A stretch of 46,812 nt of DNA. Origin: Fibrobacterota bacterium. GTDB taxonomy: Bacteria > Fibrobacterota > Fibrobacteria > UBA11236. Position numbers and translations under genes: made by a program. The stretch lies in assembly GCA_028287505.1 (NCBI GenBank), contig JAQBPN010000073.1:1-46812 (forward strand), read 5' to 3'. Below the pieces are notes generated by a model. It searched no databases. It was not told where the DNA came from and was given only the letters and a program-made list of their open reading frames with translations. Positions 15,792-24,999 of this stretch are shown piece by piece. Numbering within the stretch: the first letter of the stretch is position 1; each line of letters starts with the position of its first letter.

Positions 15792-17222
15792 TCACAATGG
15801 AAACCAGCTGGTGGTGCCGTCGGGATTGTCCTTGACTCCGAAGCCTTTGCCCTTCAACAAGTCGCGGATCTCATCGCTGCGCTTCCAATCCTTGTTGTTG
15901 CGCGCGTCCTTGCGCTCTTCCAGCAACGCGGCGAGCGGGCCGGGCAGGACCTTTTCCTCGCGCTCGGTTTTTTCCGCCAATCCCAGTCCCAGCAACCGAT
16001 CGAAGTCGCGCACCAGCGCCGCCTTTTCGCCTTCCAGGAGATCCGGATCCTTCAGCATCTGGTTGAGGACGGCCAGGGCCTGGGGGAAACCCAGGTCGTC
16101 GTAAACGGCTTCCAGAAAACGGCGCTGCCAGCCCAAGGCGTTTTCCGAAACGATGGCGGAGGCCCGGCCGATCAGGGGATCGGTCTTGCGGCGCAGGCTT
16201 TTCAGGGAGTCCCGCGCGGTGTCCAGGGCTTCCCAGCTGAAATTCAGATAGCTGCGGTAATGCGCTCCCAGGCAGAAATAGCGATAGTCCAGGGCGCCGT
16301 AATTCTTCTTGAGGAGAAGATCCACGGTGACGAATTCGCCCGCCGATTTGGACATCTTGCCGCCGCCGTTGCCGTCGGCCGTGGGCGCCTCCAGCAGCCA
16401 GCCGCCGTGCATCCAGAAGCGGGAAAAGGTAACGCCGGTGGCACCTTCGGACTGGGCGATCTCGTTGCTGTGGTGGACGCGGATCAGATCGGAGCCGCCG
16501 CAATGGATGTCCAATGTGGGCCCCAGGTGTTTCATGGCCATGGCGGAACATTCCACGTGCCAGCCGGGAAAGCCCCGTCCCCAGGGGGAATCCCATTCCA
16601 TGGCGCGTTTGGCGTCACTGGGGGAAATCTTCCAGAGGGCGAAATCGGTGGGGTTGCGCTTGCCTTCGGTCACTCCGATGCGGGCGCCCTCCTGCATGCC
16701 GCGGATGTCCAGGCCGGCGAAGTCCGCGTAGCGGGGAAACTTGGCCGTGTCGAAGTAGACGCCGTCCTCCGGGATCACATAAGCGTAGCCTTTGGCTTCC
16801 AGGGTCTCCACCAGGGCGATCTGCTCGGGAATGTGATCGGTGGCCTTGGTCCAGCGCGTGGGCGGCTTGAGGTTGAGTCGCTCCCAATCCTGCATGAAGG
16901 CTTTGGTGTAGAATTCGGCGACCTCCCAAACGGACTTGCCCTCGCGCGCCGCGCCTTTTTCCATCTTGTCCTCGCCCGTATCGGCGTCGGAGGTGAGATG
17001 GCCCACGTCGGTGATGTTCACGATATGTTTGACCGCGTATCCGTTGTAATCCAATACGCGCCGCAGCAGATCCTCGAAGACGAAAGTGCGCAGGTTTCCG
17101 ATGTGGGCGTAATGGTACACGGTGGGGCCGCAGCAATACATGTTCACGACGCCGGGATGCAGGGTGGTGAACGGCTCCTGGGTGCGGGATGCCGTGTTGT
17201 AGAAGCTGAGTTGAGGGGTCAT
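15792..17222 (-). CDS. cysS: Cysteinyl-tRNA synthetase
   Basis: A 476-aa class I synthetase. Near the N-terminus come YCCGPTVYHYAHIGNLR (zinc-ligand Cys and the HIGH-type motif), then NITDVGH, the zinc-site HVECSAM, HHSNEIAQSEG, and the KMSKS loop GGKMSKSAG. The DALR-type helical end follows with KDWKRSDEIRDLLKGKGF. It charges tRNA-Cys with cysteine. The start MTPQLSFYNTASR fits the family better than the ATGs 24 and 60 nt upstream, although no strong Shine-Dalgarno is visible. It is 73 nt downstream of the SagB-like gene. Confidence 0.95.
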   Translation of the reverse strand: MTPQLSFYNTASRTQEPFTTLHPGVVNMYCCGPTVYHYAHIGNLRTFVFEDLLRRVLDYNGYAVKHIVNITDVGHLTSDADTGEDKMEKGAAREGKSVWEVAEFYTKAFMQDWERLNLKPPTRWTKATDHIPEQIALVETLEAKGYAYVIPEDGVYFDTAKFPRYADFAGLDIRGMQEGARIGVTEGKRNPTDFALWKISPSDAKRAMEWDSPWGRGFPGWHVECSAMAMKHLGPTLDIHCGGSDLIRVHHSNEIAQSEGATGVTFSRFWMHGGWLLEAPTADGNGGGKMSKSAGEFVTVDLLLKKNYGALDYRYFCLGAHYRSYLNFSWEALDTARDSLKSLRRKTDPLIGRASAIVSENALGWQRRFLEAVYDDLGFPQALAVLNQMLKDPDLLEGEKAALVRDFDRLLGLGLAEKTEREEKVLPGPLAALLEERKDARNNKDWKRSDEIRDLLKGKGFGVKDNPDGTTSWFPL

Positions 17223-17295
17223 GCGGCCAACCGGTTTAGGGGACATCGCAAATTTAGGTAATATGGGGACGATTTGAAACACCGGCGTAGCCCGG

Positions 17296-18747
17296 TCATT
17301 CCTGTTCGGGAACGCCTACCAGGGTTATGTAGAGGATGCCGTGGGAAAGCGGCAGGTCCAGAAGTTCGTTCGCCTGATCGTCGTAATACCCGCCGACGCC
17401 GCTGGAACCGAGGCCGCGGTGGACGGCCCAAAGATTGATGCGTTCGCCCACTTGTCCCGCGTCCATGCACGCGTAGCGGTAGCCGCGATCCCCGTAGACT
17501 TCGGCCAATTGGGCCAGGTCCGAACTGTGGACCAGGGCGAAGGCGCATTCGGCCGCCAGGTCCTGTCCCAGGCACATGGTATAGGTTTCCGATTTGAAGT
17601 CCCCGGGGCGCTTGATTTCCAGGTCCAGACTATCGGTCTTGAGCAGGTAAACGCCCGGTTCCAGGCCCTCGACGTTGAGGACCACCACGTGGAACGCAAT
17701 GCGGCCGGGGGCCAGGCACCACGGGGCGCCGGAGTCCCGGAAAGTGAAGGCCAGCATCTCCTTCATCTGCTCCAGGGTGACCGCGCCATCGTTGAACTTG
17801 CGGCAACTGCGGCGGCTCAGTATGGTCTTGAGGGGATTGAAATCCTTGGGGACCGCGAAGGCCGGGCCGCCGCAGTCCGCCGCCACCGGCGCGCGCACGG
17901 TCTTGTCGGAGCGGATGCGTTCGGATGCGTTCTGCTGCACCTGCATGGGATCCCCGGAGGTCAGATGCCGGATGGCTTCGGCGGGCGTTTCGCCCGGATG
18001 CTGTCCGGGGAGGATGGGGATGGTTCCCGCTTTGCCTACGGCCACGCCCAACAGGGGGAACTCCTCCTTGGGAGTCAGGAACAGCAACTCCTCAAGACCG
18101 GCGTCCAGGAACCCGCCCATCAGGGAATGGTCCAGGCCGGCATAACGGCAGGCTTCCAACAGGTTGCCCACCGCGTGTCCCGTATCCAACAGGATGCGCC
18201 GGTAGGCGCGCTCCTTATAGCGCCAGGCGCTGCGGCCGTACAGTCCCGTGAAGATGAAGATGAGGCCGGAGGCCTCGACGGCGGGATGACCCAGGAAATA
18301 ATGGTTCAGATCCCCCCAGAAGGATCCTTGCCAGACCGGGATGAGCGCGGACTTGAGGGAGTGGTAATGGTAGAGCCCGTCCGGCAGGCCGCTCTGGTTG
18401 TGCGCGGCAACGTACATCTCGGTGGGATAGAGCCCTCCGGCCGAGGGGGCGGCGCGCAGGAAATAGTCTCCGCCGCCCTGGTCGCCCAGGCGGGCGGTCA
18501 ATCCCAAGGTGAAGAAAAGGAGGCGGGCGATGTTCTCCAGCCCCGCTTCGGGACTGTCCGAGATCTGGGGGCCTTCCTCCAGATGATCCATCACGGATTG
18601 CAGGCGCGAGAGCAGGTCGATTTTGACTTTTGAGCTGATGGCCTTGAAGGCCGGCGGCTGGTGGTCCCAGTGCACGGGCCCCAGCTTGTCTATGGTATGG
18701 GGGTTGTACTTGGTGAGTTCGTGGTATCTTTCGGTGAAACTGGCCAA
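17296..18747 (-). CDS. SagB-type nitroreductase with two tandem domains
   Basis: A 483-aa FMN-dependent oxidoreductase-like protein made of two nitroreductase/SagB domains. The first (about 60-255) contains FLRAAPSAGGLYPTEMYV and DTGHAVGNLLEACRYAGL. The second (about 300-483) starts ILSRRSCRKFNDGAVTLEQM and contains MDAGQVGERINLWAVHRGLGSSGVGG. SagB/ThcOx enzymes oxidise azolines to azoles in peptide natural products, but free-standing tandem forms of unknown role are common. No cyclodehydratase, precursor peptide or transporter is nearby. I chose the TTG at 18747 because AAAGGAG lies 8 nt upstream; the longer ATG frame would overlap the divergent gene's upstream region. It may be cotranscribed with cysS. 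Confidence 0.85.
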   Translation of the reverse strand: MASFTERYHELTKYNPHTIDKLGPVHWDHQPPAFKAISSKVKIDLLSRLQSVMDHLEEGPQISDSPEAGLENIARLLFFTLGLTARLGDQGGGDYFLRAAPSAGGLYPTEMYVAAHNQSGLPDGLYHYHSLKSALIPVWQGSFWGDLNHYFLGHPAVEASGLIFIFTGLYGRSAWRYKERAYRRILLDTGHAVGNLLEACRYAGLDHSLMGGFLDAGLEELLFLTPKEEFPLLGVAVGKAGTIPILPGQHPGETPAEAIRHLTSGDPMQVQQNASERIRSDKTVRAPVAADCGGPAFAVPKDFNPLKTILSRRSCRKFNDGAVTLEQMKEMLAFTFRDSGAPWCLAPGRIAFHVVVLNVEGLEPGVYLLKTDSLDLEIKRPGDFKSETYTMCLGQDLAAECAFALVHSSDLAQLAEVYGDRGYRYACMDAGQVGERINLWAVHRGLGSSGVGGYYDDQANELLDLPLSHGILYITLVGVPEQE

Positions 18748-18806
18748 GGTATTTGCTCCTTTTGGAATGTAACCTGAGACCCGATTTTTGTACACTATGG
18801 GGGCTT

Positions 18807-21800
18807 ATGCCGTTCCGGCTTTCCTTTTCCCGCCCGTTCTCCCGCTTATCCGCCGCGGCATTTTCGTGCGTTACGCGAATAGCACTCGCCGGTATCCTTT
18901 TCTCCGCGTCCGCCCACGCCTTCACGCTGAACCGCAATGAAGCCCATATCGAGTGGCGGACCTCGGAAACCGCGCATTTCCGGTTCCACTATCCCGCCCA
19001 GTTGGAACCGGTGGCCGGGTACATCGCCGGCATCGCCGAAAGCGTGGCCGAGGAGAAGATGAAACGCTACCAGATGCGCCTGCCCAACAAGGTGGAGTTC
19101 ATCATCCGCGAGGACATTTTCTCCAACGGCTGGGCGAACTCCCTGGAAAATACCATGACGGTGTGGATTTCCGATTGGGACTTCCCCATCCGCAGCACGC
19201 ACAACTGGCTCAAGGACGTGGTCACCCACGAGTTCTCGCACCTGGTCTCGATCCAATCCTCGAGCAAGCTGCCCAGCCCCATCCAGGGCCTGGTGCTGGG
19301 CTACCAGGACTATTACAACGAAGCCGTCCAGTCATCGGCGGCCACCATCATCCCATTCACCCATCAGCCCAACTGGTTCGCCGAGGGCGTGGCCCAATAC
19401 GAATCGGAGTTCTCCGGGTTCGACGCGTGGGATTCCCATCGCGACATGCTCTTGCGCACCGCGGCCCTGAACGATAAGCTTCTGGGTTACGATCGCATGG
19501 GCACCTTCGCCGGGACCAGCCTGGAATACGAACTGGGACCCTACACGCAGGGTTTCGCTTTCGTCAAATACATCTCCGCACGCTATGGCGACAACGCCGT
19601 CATCAAGCTGTGGGCCGAGAACGCGCGCATACACCGTCAGACGCTTTCGGGATCGATGGAGCAGGTGCTGGGCAAGGACGCCCAGACCGTTTGGGCGGAT
19701 TGGAGGAATTCCATCACCGCCCAGTACGCGGACCAGGTGAAGGCCCTGGGGCCGCTCCGCCAGGGACAGAAGCTCACCTCCAAGGGCTTCTACAATTATT
19801 ATCCGCGCTGGGATTCCAAGGGCGCGAACATCTTCCTGGTCTCCAATCGCGGCCGCGACGATTTCAAAGGCTCCTTGTATCTGTACAAGCTGGCCGACAC
19901 GACCAAAAAGGAAGACGAGCGCTTCAAGATGATCGCGCCCATCCGCAGCCCCTTCGACGTGGCCGCGGACGACAGCACCATCCTGTACCATTCCGCCCGG
20001 GAGGAAGACTCCAACGGCATCCACAAGCTGGATATCTTCCAGCGCAATCCCCGCCGCCAGGCGGCCTTCTTCGATTTCGGCCCGGACAAGACCGAGAAGC
20101 GTTACACCAAGAGCATGAACGCCGTGCAGGCCAGCTATGATAAGGAAGGCAAGCGCATCGTGTTCGTGCGCAACTACCTGACCAACTTCTACCTGTGCGT
20201 GGCCCCGGTTCCGGAAGGCAAAAAACTCGATCCGGAAGATGTTAAGACGATATTCCCCGCCGACAGCGCCATGCAGGACCATTACGGTTTCAACATCTAT
20301 TCGCCGCGCTTCTCCCCGGACGGCAAGTCCATCCTCTTCTCGTACTTCGACGGGGCTTCCCGCAACGTCGCCATCATCAACTCGGACGGCACCGGGTTCC
20401 GGCCCGTGCTGGATAGGCCCTACGATGAGCGCGACCCCGAATGGAGCCCGGACGGAAAATCCTTCTTCTTCTCCGCCGACAGCAACGCCATCTACAACAT
20501 CTACCGTTGCGACCTGGCCTCCGGCGCCCTGGAGTCGATCACCCAGGTTTCCGGCGGCGCCTTCGCCCCCGCGGTGGACCCCAGCGGCACCCGTCTCGCT
20601 TATGTCAATTACGACAAGGACGGATTCTCCCTTTACCTGCTCCCGGACCTCAAGCCCGTGGCCGCGCCGCCCACCGCTTTGCGCACCTTGCATCCGGAGA
20701 ACGAAAAGGTGGAGCCCATCGACTTCGAGGGCAAGAGCGAGAAATACATGGGAATCCCCACGCGTTTCATCCTGAACCCGCTCCTGATCGGCGAGGAGAT
20801 GTCGGCTACTTCGCGCACGGCTCGGTATGGGGAGACCCGGTGGCTGGCCGGCGTCAACGGAATCGTGAACGATCCGATCACGAAGAACGAACTCTCCGGG
20901 GCCTTGCTGCTGGAGCTGGGCAAAGGCCTGGATTACTTCGGCGCCAACGATGAGATTCTTTCGGCGGACAAGGAATCCCAGTTCTATATCGCTTTGGCCA
21001 ACCACTCCCTGCCGGTCTCCTTCGACATCTCCTTCGCGCGCGGCAACCTGACCACCCACGACACCGTCACGGTACGGGACAAGCTGGGGGAGCCGGCGGA
21101 AAGCGTCGAAGAACAGAACTACGCCGTCACCTTCCGCAACGTGGAAGTAGCCGCGTCCTACAACCTCTTCGATGCGGGCGCGGTGGAAGACGACACGAAA
21201 ACCTCCTACGTGCGGGTGGCCGGCGGCTACGCCTGGAACGATTTCAATTTCTACGAGTTCCCGTTCGCATTCCAGTATTACAAGAACCTGTATCTGTCGA
21301 CGGTGGCCAACCTCTACAGCTCCTCCTATAACGATAAGGAAGCCATCGCGCCCACGGGCCTGGCGGCGGTGGCCGCGTACACCTACGACCGTTCCGGCAT
21401 CGTCCGCAAGGGTTCCTTCGCCGAGACCTTCGAAGTCACCCCGGAAGGAGAGGTGCGCACGAAGTTCCGCGAATACACCCTGCACGACCTGGATTTGGGC
21501 GCCACCTACGGCATCGGTCTTCCCTGGTCCGACAACGGCGCCTTGTTGTTGTCCGGTTTCGCGGGCAGCATCCTGGATTGGAATACCGCCGATTCGGATC
21601 CCGTTGCCGATACCCTGGACACCTTTTTCGCGAAGGGCATGTTCCTCCGCGGTTACCCCTACCTGCGCGACATAGAAAACCTGGCCTTCCAGGGGGAGAA
21701 CACCCTGAAGTTCAGCGCCGATCTGAACCAGCCCATCGTCAACGACATTTACAAGGGCTACTGGATCTTCTTCGTGGAAGACCTGTACTTCAACGCGTTC

Positions 21801-22205
21801 TGGGAATCCGGCCGGGTCTGGAATGGATCCGCCTTGGATACGCGCCTGTTCAACCCGGACTATTGGAAGCTGGCGCGCAGTGCGGATGCGGACAACAACT
21901 ACGGCTGGTTCCAGAGCGTCGGCTGGGGCCTCAAACTCAACGCCCGCATCTACAACAACTATCCCTTCCTGGCCTATTTCGAAGCGGCCACGGGCCTTTC
22001 CGGCTTCCCGGACGGCAAGGGCGGACTGGTTCCCCTGGAAACCGTGAAGATCAAGCTGGGCGGGCGCGGCACCGAGATCGACACCTACGCCACCCGCATC
22101 AGCCTCGGGGTTTCCTTCGGACTCTACAACGGGCTGTTGGGGAAGAACGCCTCCAACGCCGTGCACACTCCCATGAAACCGGAATCGCCCTTTGCCCGCC
22201 GCTGA
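18807..22205 (+). CDS. Peptidase MA-like / TolB propeller / outer-membrane barrel fusion
   Basis: A 1132-aa exported protein. A signal peptide (to about residue 38, SAHA) is followed by a gluzincin-type metallopeptidase domain with HEFSH at 141-145 and the third ligand Glu193 in NWFAEGVAQYESE. A TolB-like beta-propeller follows (about 330-630) with repeats such as YSPRFSPDGKSILFS, DPEWSPDGKSFFFS and VDPSGTRLAYVNY. From about 690 to the end the sequence alternates aromatic and hydrophobic residues like a beta-barrel, including LRGYPYLRDIENLAFQGEN, which recalls the LRGY region of Omp85 barrels. All zinc ligands are present, so it may be an active surface or periplasmic protease tethered to the outer membrane. 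It overlaps the aminotransferase gene by 14 nt. Confidence 0.85.
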   Translation: MPFRLSFSRPFSRLSAAAFSCVTRIALAGILFSASAHAFTLNRNEAHIEWRTSETAHFRFHYPAQLEPVAGYIAGIAESVAEEKMKRYQMRLPNKVEFIIREDIFSNGWANSLENTMTVWISDWDFPIRSTHNWLKDVVTHEFSHLVSIQSSSKLPSPIQGLVLGYQDYYNEAVQSSAATIIPFTHQPNWFAEGVAQYESEFSGFDAWDSHRDMLLRTAALNDKLLGYDRMGTFAGTSLEYELGPYTQGFAFVKYISARYGDNAVIKLWAENARIHRQTLSGSMEQVLGKDAQTVWADWRNSITAQYADQVKALGPLRQGQKLTSKGFYNYYPRWDSKGANIFLVSNRGRDDFKGSLYLYKLADTTKKEDERFKMIAPIRSPFDVAADDSTILYHSAREEDSNGIHKLDIFQRNPRRQAAFFDFGPDKTEKRYTKSMNAVQASYDKEGKRIVFVRNYLTNFYLCVAPVPEGKKLDPEDVKTIFPADSAMQDHYGFNIYSPRFSPDGKSILFSYFDGASRNVAIINSDGTGFRPVLDRPYDERDPEWSPDGKSFFFSADSNAIYNIYRCDLASGALESITQVSGGAFAPAVDPSGTRLAYVNYDKDGFSLYLLPDLKPVAAPPTALRTLHPENEKVEPIDFEGKSEKYMGIPTRFILNPLLIGEEMSATSRTARYGETRWLAGVNGIVNDPITKNELSGALLLELGKGLDYFGANDEILSADKESQFYIALANHSLPVSFDISFARGNLTTHDTVTVRDKLGEPAESVEEQNYAVTFRNVEVAASYNLFDAGAVEDDTKTSYVRVAGGYAWNDFNFYEFPFAFQYYKNLYLSTVANLYSSSYNDKEAIAPTGLAAVAAYTYDRSGIVRKGSFAETFEVTPEGEVRTKFREYTLHDLDLGATYGIGLPWSDNGALLLSGFAGSILDWNTADSDPVADTLDTFFAKGMFLRGYPYLRDIENLAFQGENTLKFSADLNQPIVNDIYKGYWIFFVEDLYFNAFWESGRVWNGSALDTRLFNPDYWKLARSADADNNYGWFQSVGWGLKLNARIYNNYPFLAYFEAATGLSGFPDGKGGLVPLETVKIKLGGRGTEIDTYATRISLGVSFGLYNGLLGKNASNAVHTPMKPESPFARR

Positions 22206-23097
22206 ACGCGAGTCTCTTTTCGCCTACGTGAACGGCAAAATCGCGCCGGCGGAAAAAGCCGTGGTCTCCGTCTTCGATCGGGGCCTGGTATTGGGCGACG
22301 GCCTGTTCGAGACGGTGCGCGCCTGGAACGGCCACCCCCAGTTCTTCGGCCTCCATTACCGGCGCCTGAGCAAATCGGCGAAGCGGTTGCGCATCCGTCT
22401 GGACATGGACGAAGCCGGCCTGGAAAAACTGATCAAGAAGCTCTGCGCCAAAAGCGGACTGGCGGACGCGGTGGTGCGCGTCACCCTGACGCGCGGACGT
22501 TACCTGGGCGGATTGGCCATCGATCCTTCCCTGCCCCCCACCCTCATCGTCACGGTGGCGCCCGTTTCCGGCCTGCCGCCCGCCCTCTACGAACGCGGCG
22601 TCAAGGTGGCCATCTCCACCATCAACAAGGCGGCCGCCTCCGGGCTGGATTCCGCCATCAAGTCCACCAACTACCTGGCCAACATCTTCGCCAAGGCCGA
22701 AGCCGATCGCAAAGGCGCTTACGAAGCCATCCTGCTGGGACCCCACGGGGAAATCGCCGAGCTCAGCACCTCCAGCTTTTTCTGCGTGGTGAAAGGCAAG
22801 GTCCTGACGCCGCCCATCGAAACCGGCATCCTGCCCGGCATCACCCGCCAAGTGCTCCTGCGCATCCTGCGCCGGGAAAAAATCCCCTTCGGCGAGGTCG
22901 CCCTGTTTCCGAAGGAAACGCACATGATGCAGGAAGCATTCCTCTGTTCATCCGTGCGCGGACCGCTGCCCATCACCCGGATCGAAGATGTGAAAATCGG
23001 CGGCGGCAAGGTGGGACCGGTATTCCGCAGGCTGCGGGACCTGTACAATCTGGAATGCGCCGCGGACGCCGTGGCGTGGAAAAAGGGCAAAAGCTAG
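22192..23097 (+). CDS. Class IV PLP-dependent aminotransferase / aminodeoxychorismate lyase family
   Basis: A 301-aa fold-type IV PLP enzyme. The N-terminal FDRGLVLGDGLFETVRAWNG, the PLP lysine in SAIKSTNYLAN (Lys157), and GEIAELSTSSFF plus TPPIETGILPGITRQ for cofactor phosphate binding are all present. Candidate activities are branched-chain or D-amino-acid transamination, or 4-amino-4-deoxychorismate lyase; sequence alone does not decide. The reading frame begins at a TTG 14 nt inside the upstream gene; a later GTG in AYVNGK is an alternative. No pathway partner is adjacent. Confidence 0.88.
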   Translation: MPAAERESLFAYVNGKIAPAEKAVVSVFDRGLVLGDGLFETVRAWNGHPQFFGLHYRRLSKSAKRLRIRLDMDEAGLEKLIKKLCAKSGLADAVVRVTLTRGRYLGGLAIDPSLPPTLIVTVAPVSGLPPALYERGVKVAISTINKAAASGLDSAIKSTNYLANIFAKAEADRKGAYEAILLGPHGEIAELSTSSFFCVVKGKVLTPPIETGILPGITRQVLLRILRREKIPFGEVALFPKETHMMQEAFLCSSVRGPLPITRIEDVKIGGGKVGPVFRRLRDLYNLECAADAVAWKKGKS

Positions 23098-23192
23098 CCC
23101 CTCGAACGGCCCTCGGGCCATTCACCGCCCGAATGTGCAGTTGGGCGATTAATCGGCATAAATGAGGCGGGAACGCTTCTATATTGCAGCCA

Positions 23193-24974
23193 ATGGGTGC
23201 CCGATCCGTTCCATTCATGGCCTTTTTGCTGGCGGCCTTCGGCTTGGCCGGCCAAGGTCTTGCGGCGGCAAAACCCGGCATCCTGGCGGGGGTCTGGGAA
23301 AAACCCGTCATCCTGTGCGGCGAATCCTGGAAATACCATTCCGGGGACTCCCTGCAATGGGCCCGGCCCGATTACGATGCCTCCCATTGGGATTCCGCCG
23401 CCTTGATGGATTCCAAAAAACGGAAACTGGTGGAGACCCCCGGGTTCGCGTGGTTCCGGATCACGGTCGAATTGGGGCCGTTGCCCGCAAGCGTGGGCAA
23501 TCTCGCGATCCGGCACCTCCCCCTCACGCCCCAGGAGTTCTACTGGGACGGCGTATTAGTGGGCCGCACGGGAATGCCCTCGACAACGGCGGCCGGAGAG
23601 AAGATGGGGGAGATGCTTCTCTGCGAAGTCCCCAAGGCCATGGCGGGACCGGGGCCCCACGTGCTGGCCATCCGCCTTTCGGCCCATAACCCGATTTTCT
23701 ACCCCAATCCGCTCTACATCGCCTTGGGCGATCCGGCGACCCTGGAGCTCGAACTGGAACGGGAAGCCATGATCATGTTCTTCCTGGCCGGGGTCTTCAT
23801 TTTCGGCGCCATCTACCGTTTTCTCAACTACCGGGCGACCGGGTACGGCAGGAACACTTTCTTCTTCTCGCTTTTCGTCCTCTCCTGCTCGGTCTACATC
23901 ATCATCCAATACATCGGCCTGTACGTGGAAATGTCCGAGCGGACCTACGACCTCACCTTGATCGTGCTGGGCGTCGCCTGGTATTTCATGATCAGCATGG
24001 TGCCTGACTATTTCATCTTCGCCGAGAAATTCCCCTACCGGTGGCTGGTTCCGTCGCTGCTGATAGGCGGCCTGTTCGTGGCCGTGCCGATGGGGTTGGG
24101 TTTCGCGGGAAGGATTCCCTTCCATCACGCCCAGATGGTTTATCTGGCCAACCAGATCTTCACTTACATGAGCGTCGGCGCGTCCATCTGGGTCATCGCC
24201 TGGGCGGTATGGCGGAAGCAGACCGGCAGCGGAACGGCCTTGATCGGGATCCTCTGCATGCTGGCCGGGATCACCTTCACCTGGGGGTTCGACAACAACT
24301 GGGGATGGGCCGCGGGCATCGCCGCCCACATCATCTTCCTGGCGCGCGCGCAATCCCTGCAGATGTCCGAGCGCATCCGCCTCCATCGCGAGACGGAACT
24401 GCGTTCCGCGCGCCTGGAAATCGAACTGCTCAAGAAGAACATCCAGCCCCATTTCCTGCTCAACTCCCTGAATTCGATTATCGCGTGGTTGGAAGAGGAG
24501 CCCAAGACCGCGGTGACACTGGTGAACGCTCTGGCCGACGAATTGGGCATACTGCTTAAAATCTCCTCCGAGAAAACCATTCCCATGGAAGAGGAAATCC
24601 GCCTTTGCCGCACCCATCTGCAGGTGATGGGCCTGCGGCAGGACAAAAGCTACCGCCTGGACCATGACGGCATCCGAGGCGACGAGTTGATCCCGCCCAT
24701 GGTGCTGCATACCCTGGTCGAGAACGGCCTCACCCATGGATACGCGGGCAAGCTGAAGGGCGCCTTCCTGCTCAAGCGCGAAGAGCTTCCCCATTGCGTC
24801 CGCTTCTCGCTGTTCAACGACGGGATTCCCAAGGAAAAGCGCGAACACAAAGGCGAAGGCACGGGTCTGCGCTATGTCCGCTCGCGGTTGGAGGAAACCT
24901 TTCCGGGCCGGTGGAACCTGGATTCGCGCGCGGTCGAAAACGGCTGGCAGGTCACCTTGGATATCAAACCTTGA
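23193..24974 (+). CDS. 7TM LytS-type sensor histidine kinase
   Basis: A 593-aa sensor. After a signal peptide (about 1-25) comes a jelly-roll extracellular domain (about 27-190) with the pattern WKYHSGDSLQWARPDYDASHW, as in 7TMR-DISM-type sensors. About seven membrane helices follow (195-395). The cytoplasmic His_kinase domain has the phospho-acceptor in IQPHFLLNSL (His420). The ATP lid has an intact N-box HTLVENGLTHG (Asn511), D-box LFNDGIP (Asp543) and G-box GEGTGLRYVRSRL. Enzymes of this type autophosphorylate and pass phosphate to LytTR regulators; one starts 26 nt downstream. Translation starts at the ATG at 23193; a TTG 9 nt earlier is possible. Confidence 0.92.
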   Translation: MGARSVPFMAFLLAAFGLAGQGLAAAKPGILAGVWEKPVILCGESWKYHSGDSLQWARPDYDASHWDSAALMDSKKRKLVETPGFAWFRITVELGPLPASVGNLAIRHLPLTPQEFYWDGVLVGRTGMPSTTAAGEKMGEMLLCEVPKAMAGPGPHVLAIRLSAHNPIFYPNPLYIALGDPATLELELEREAMIMFFLAGVFIFGAIYRFLNYRATGYGRNTFFFSLFVLSCSVYIIIQYIGLYVEMSERTYDLTLIVLGVAWYFMISMVPDYFIFAEKFPYRWLVPSLLIGGLFVAVPMGLGFAGRIPFHHAQMVYLANQIFTYMSVGASIWVIAWAVWRKQTGSGTALIGILCMLAGITFTWGFDNNWGWAAGIAAHIIFLARAQSLQMSERIRLHRETELRSARLEIELLKKNIQPHFLLNSLNSIIAWLEEEPKTAVTLVNALADELGILLKISSEKTIPMEEEIRLCRTHLQVMGLRQDKSYRLDHDGIRGDELIPPMVLHTLVENGLTHGYAGKLKGAFLLKREELPHCVRFSLFNDGIPKEKREHKGEGTGLRYVRSRLEETFPGRWNLDSRAVENGWQVTLDIKP

Positions 24975-24999
24975 GCTCCGTCCGGAAGGAAGGATCGGC

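Noticed and set aside
15765-17261. A 498-aa open frame opposite cysS
   Set aside because: cysS has all synthetase motifs on the other strand; this frame has none.
17296-18747. Thiazole/oxazole-modified peptide biosynthetic cluster around the SagB-like gene
   Set aside because: No YcaO, E1-like, precursor or transporter gene is present within 10 kb on either side.
19332-22166. A 944-aa open frame on the minus strand opposite the peptidase/propeller gene
   Set aside because: The plus-strand product has a signal peptide, zinc motif and propeller repeats. The minus frame gives low-complexity Val/Gly/Gln/His-rich sequence typical of antisense frames in GC-rich DNA.
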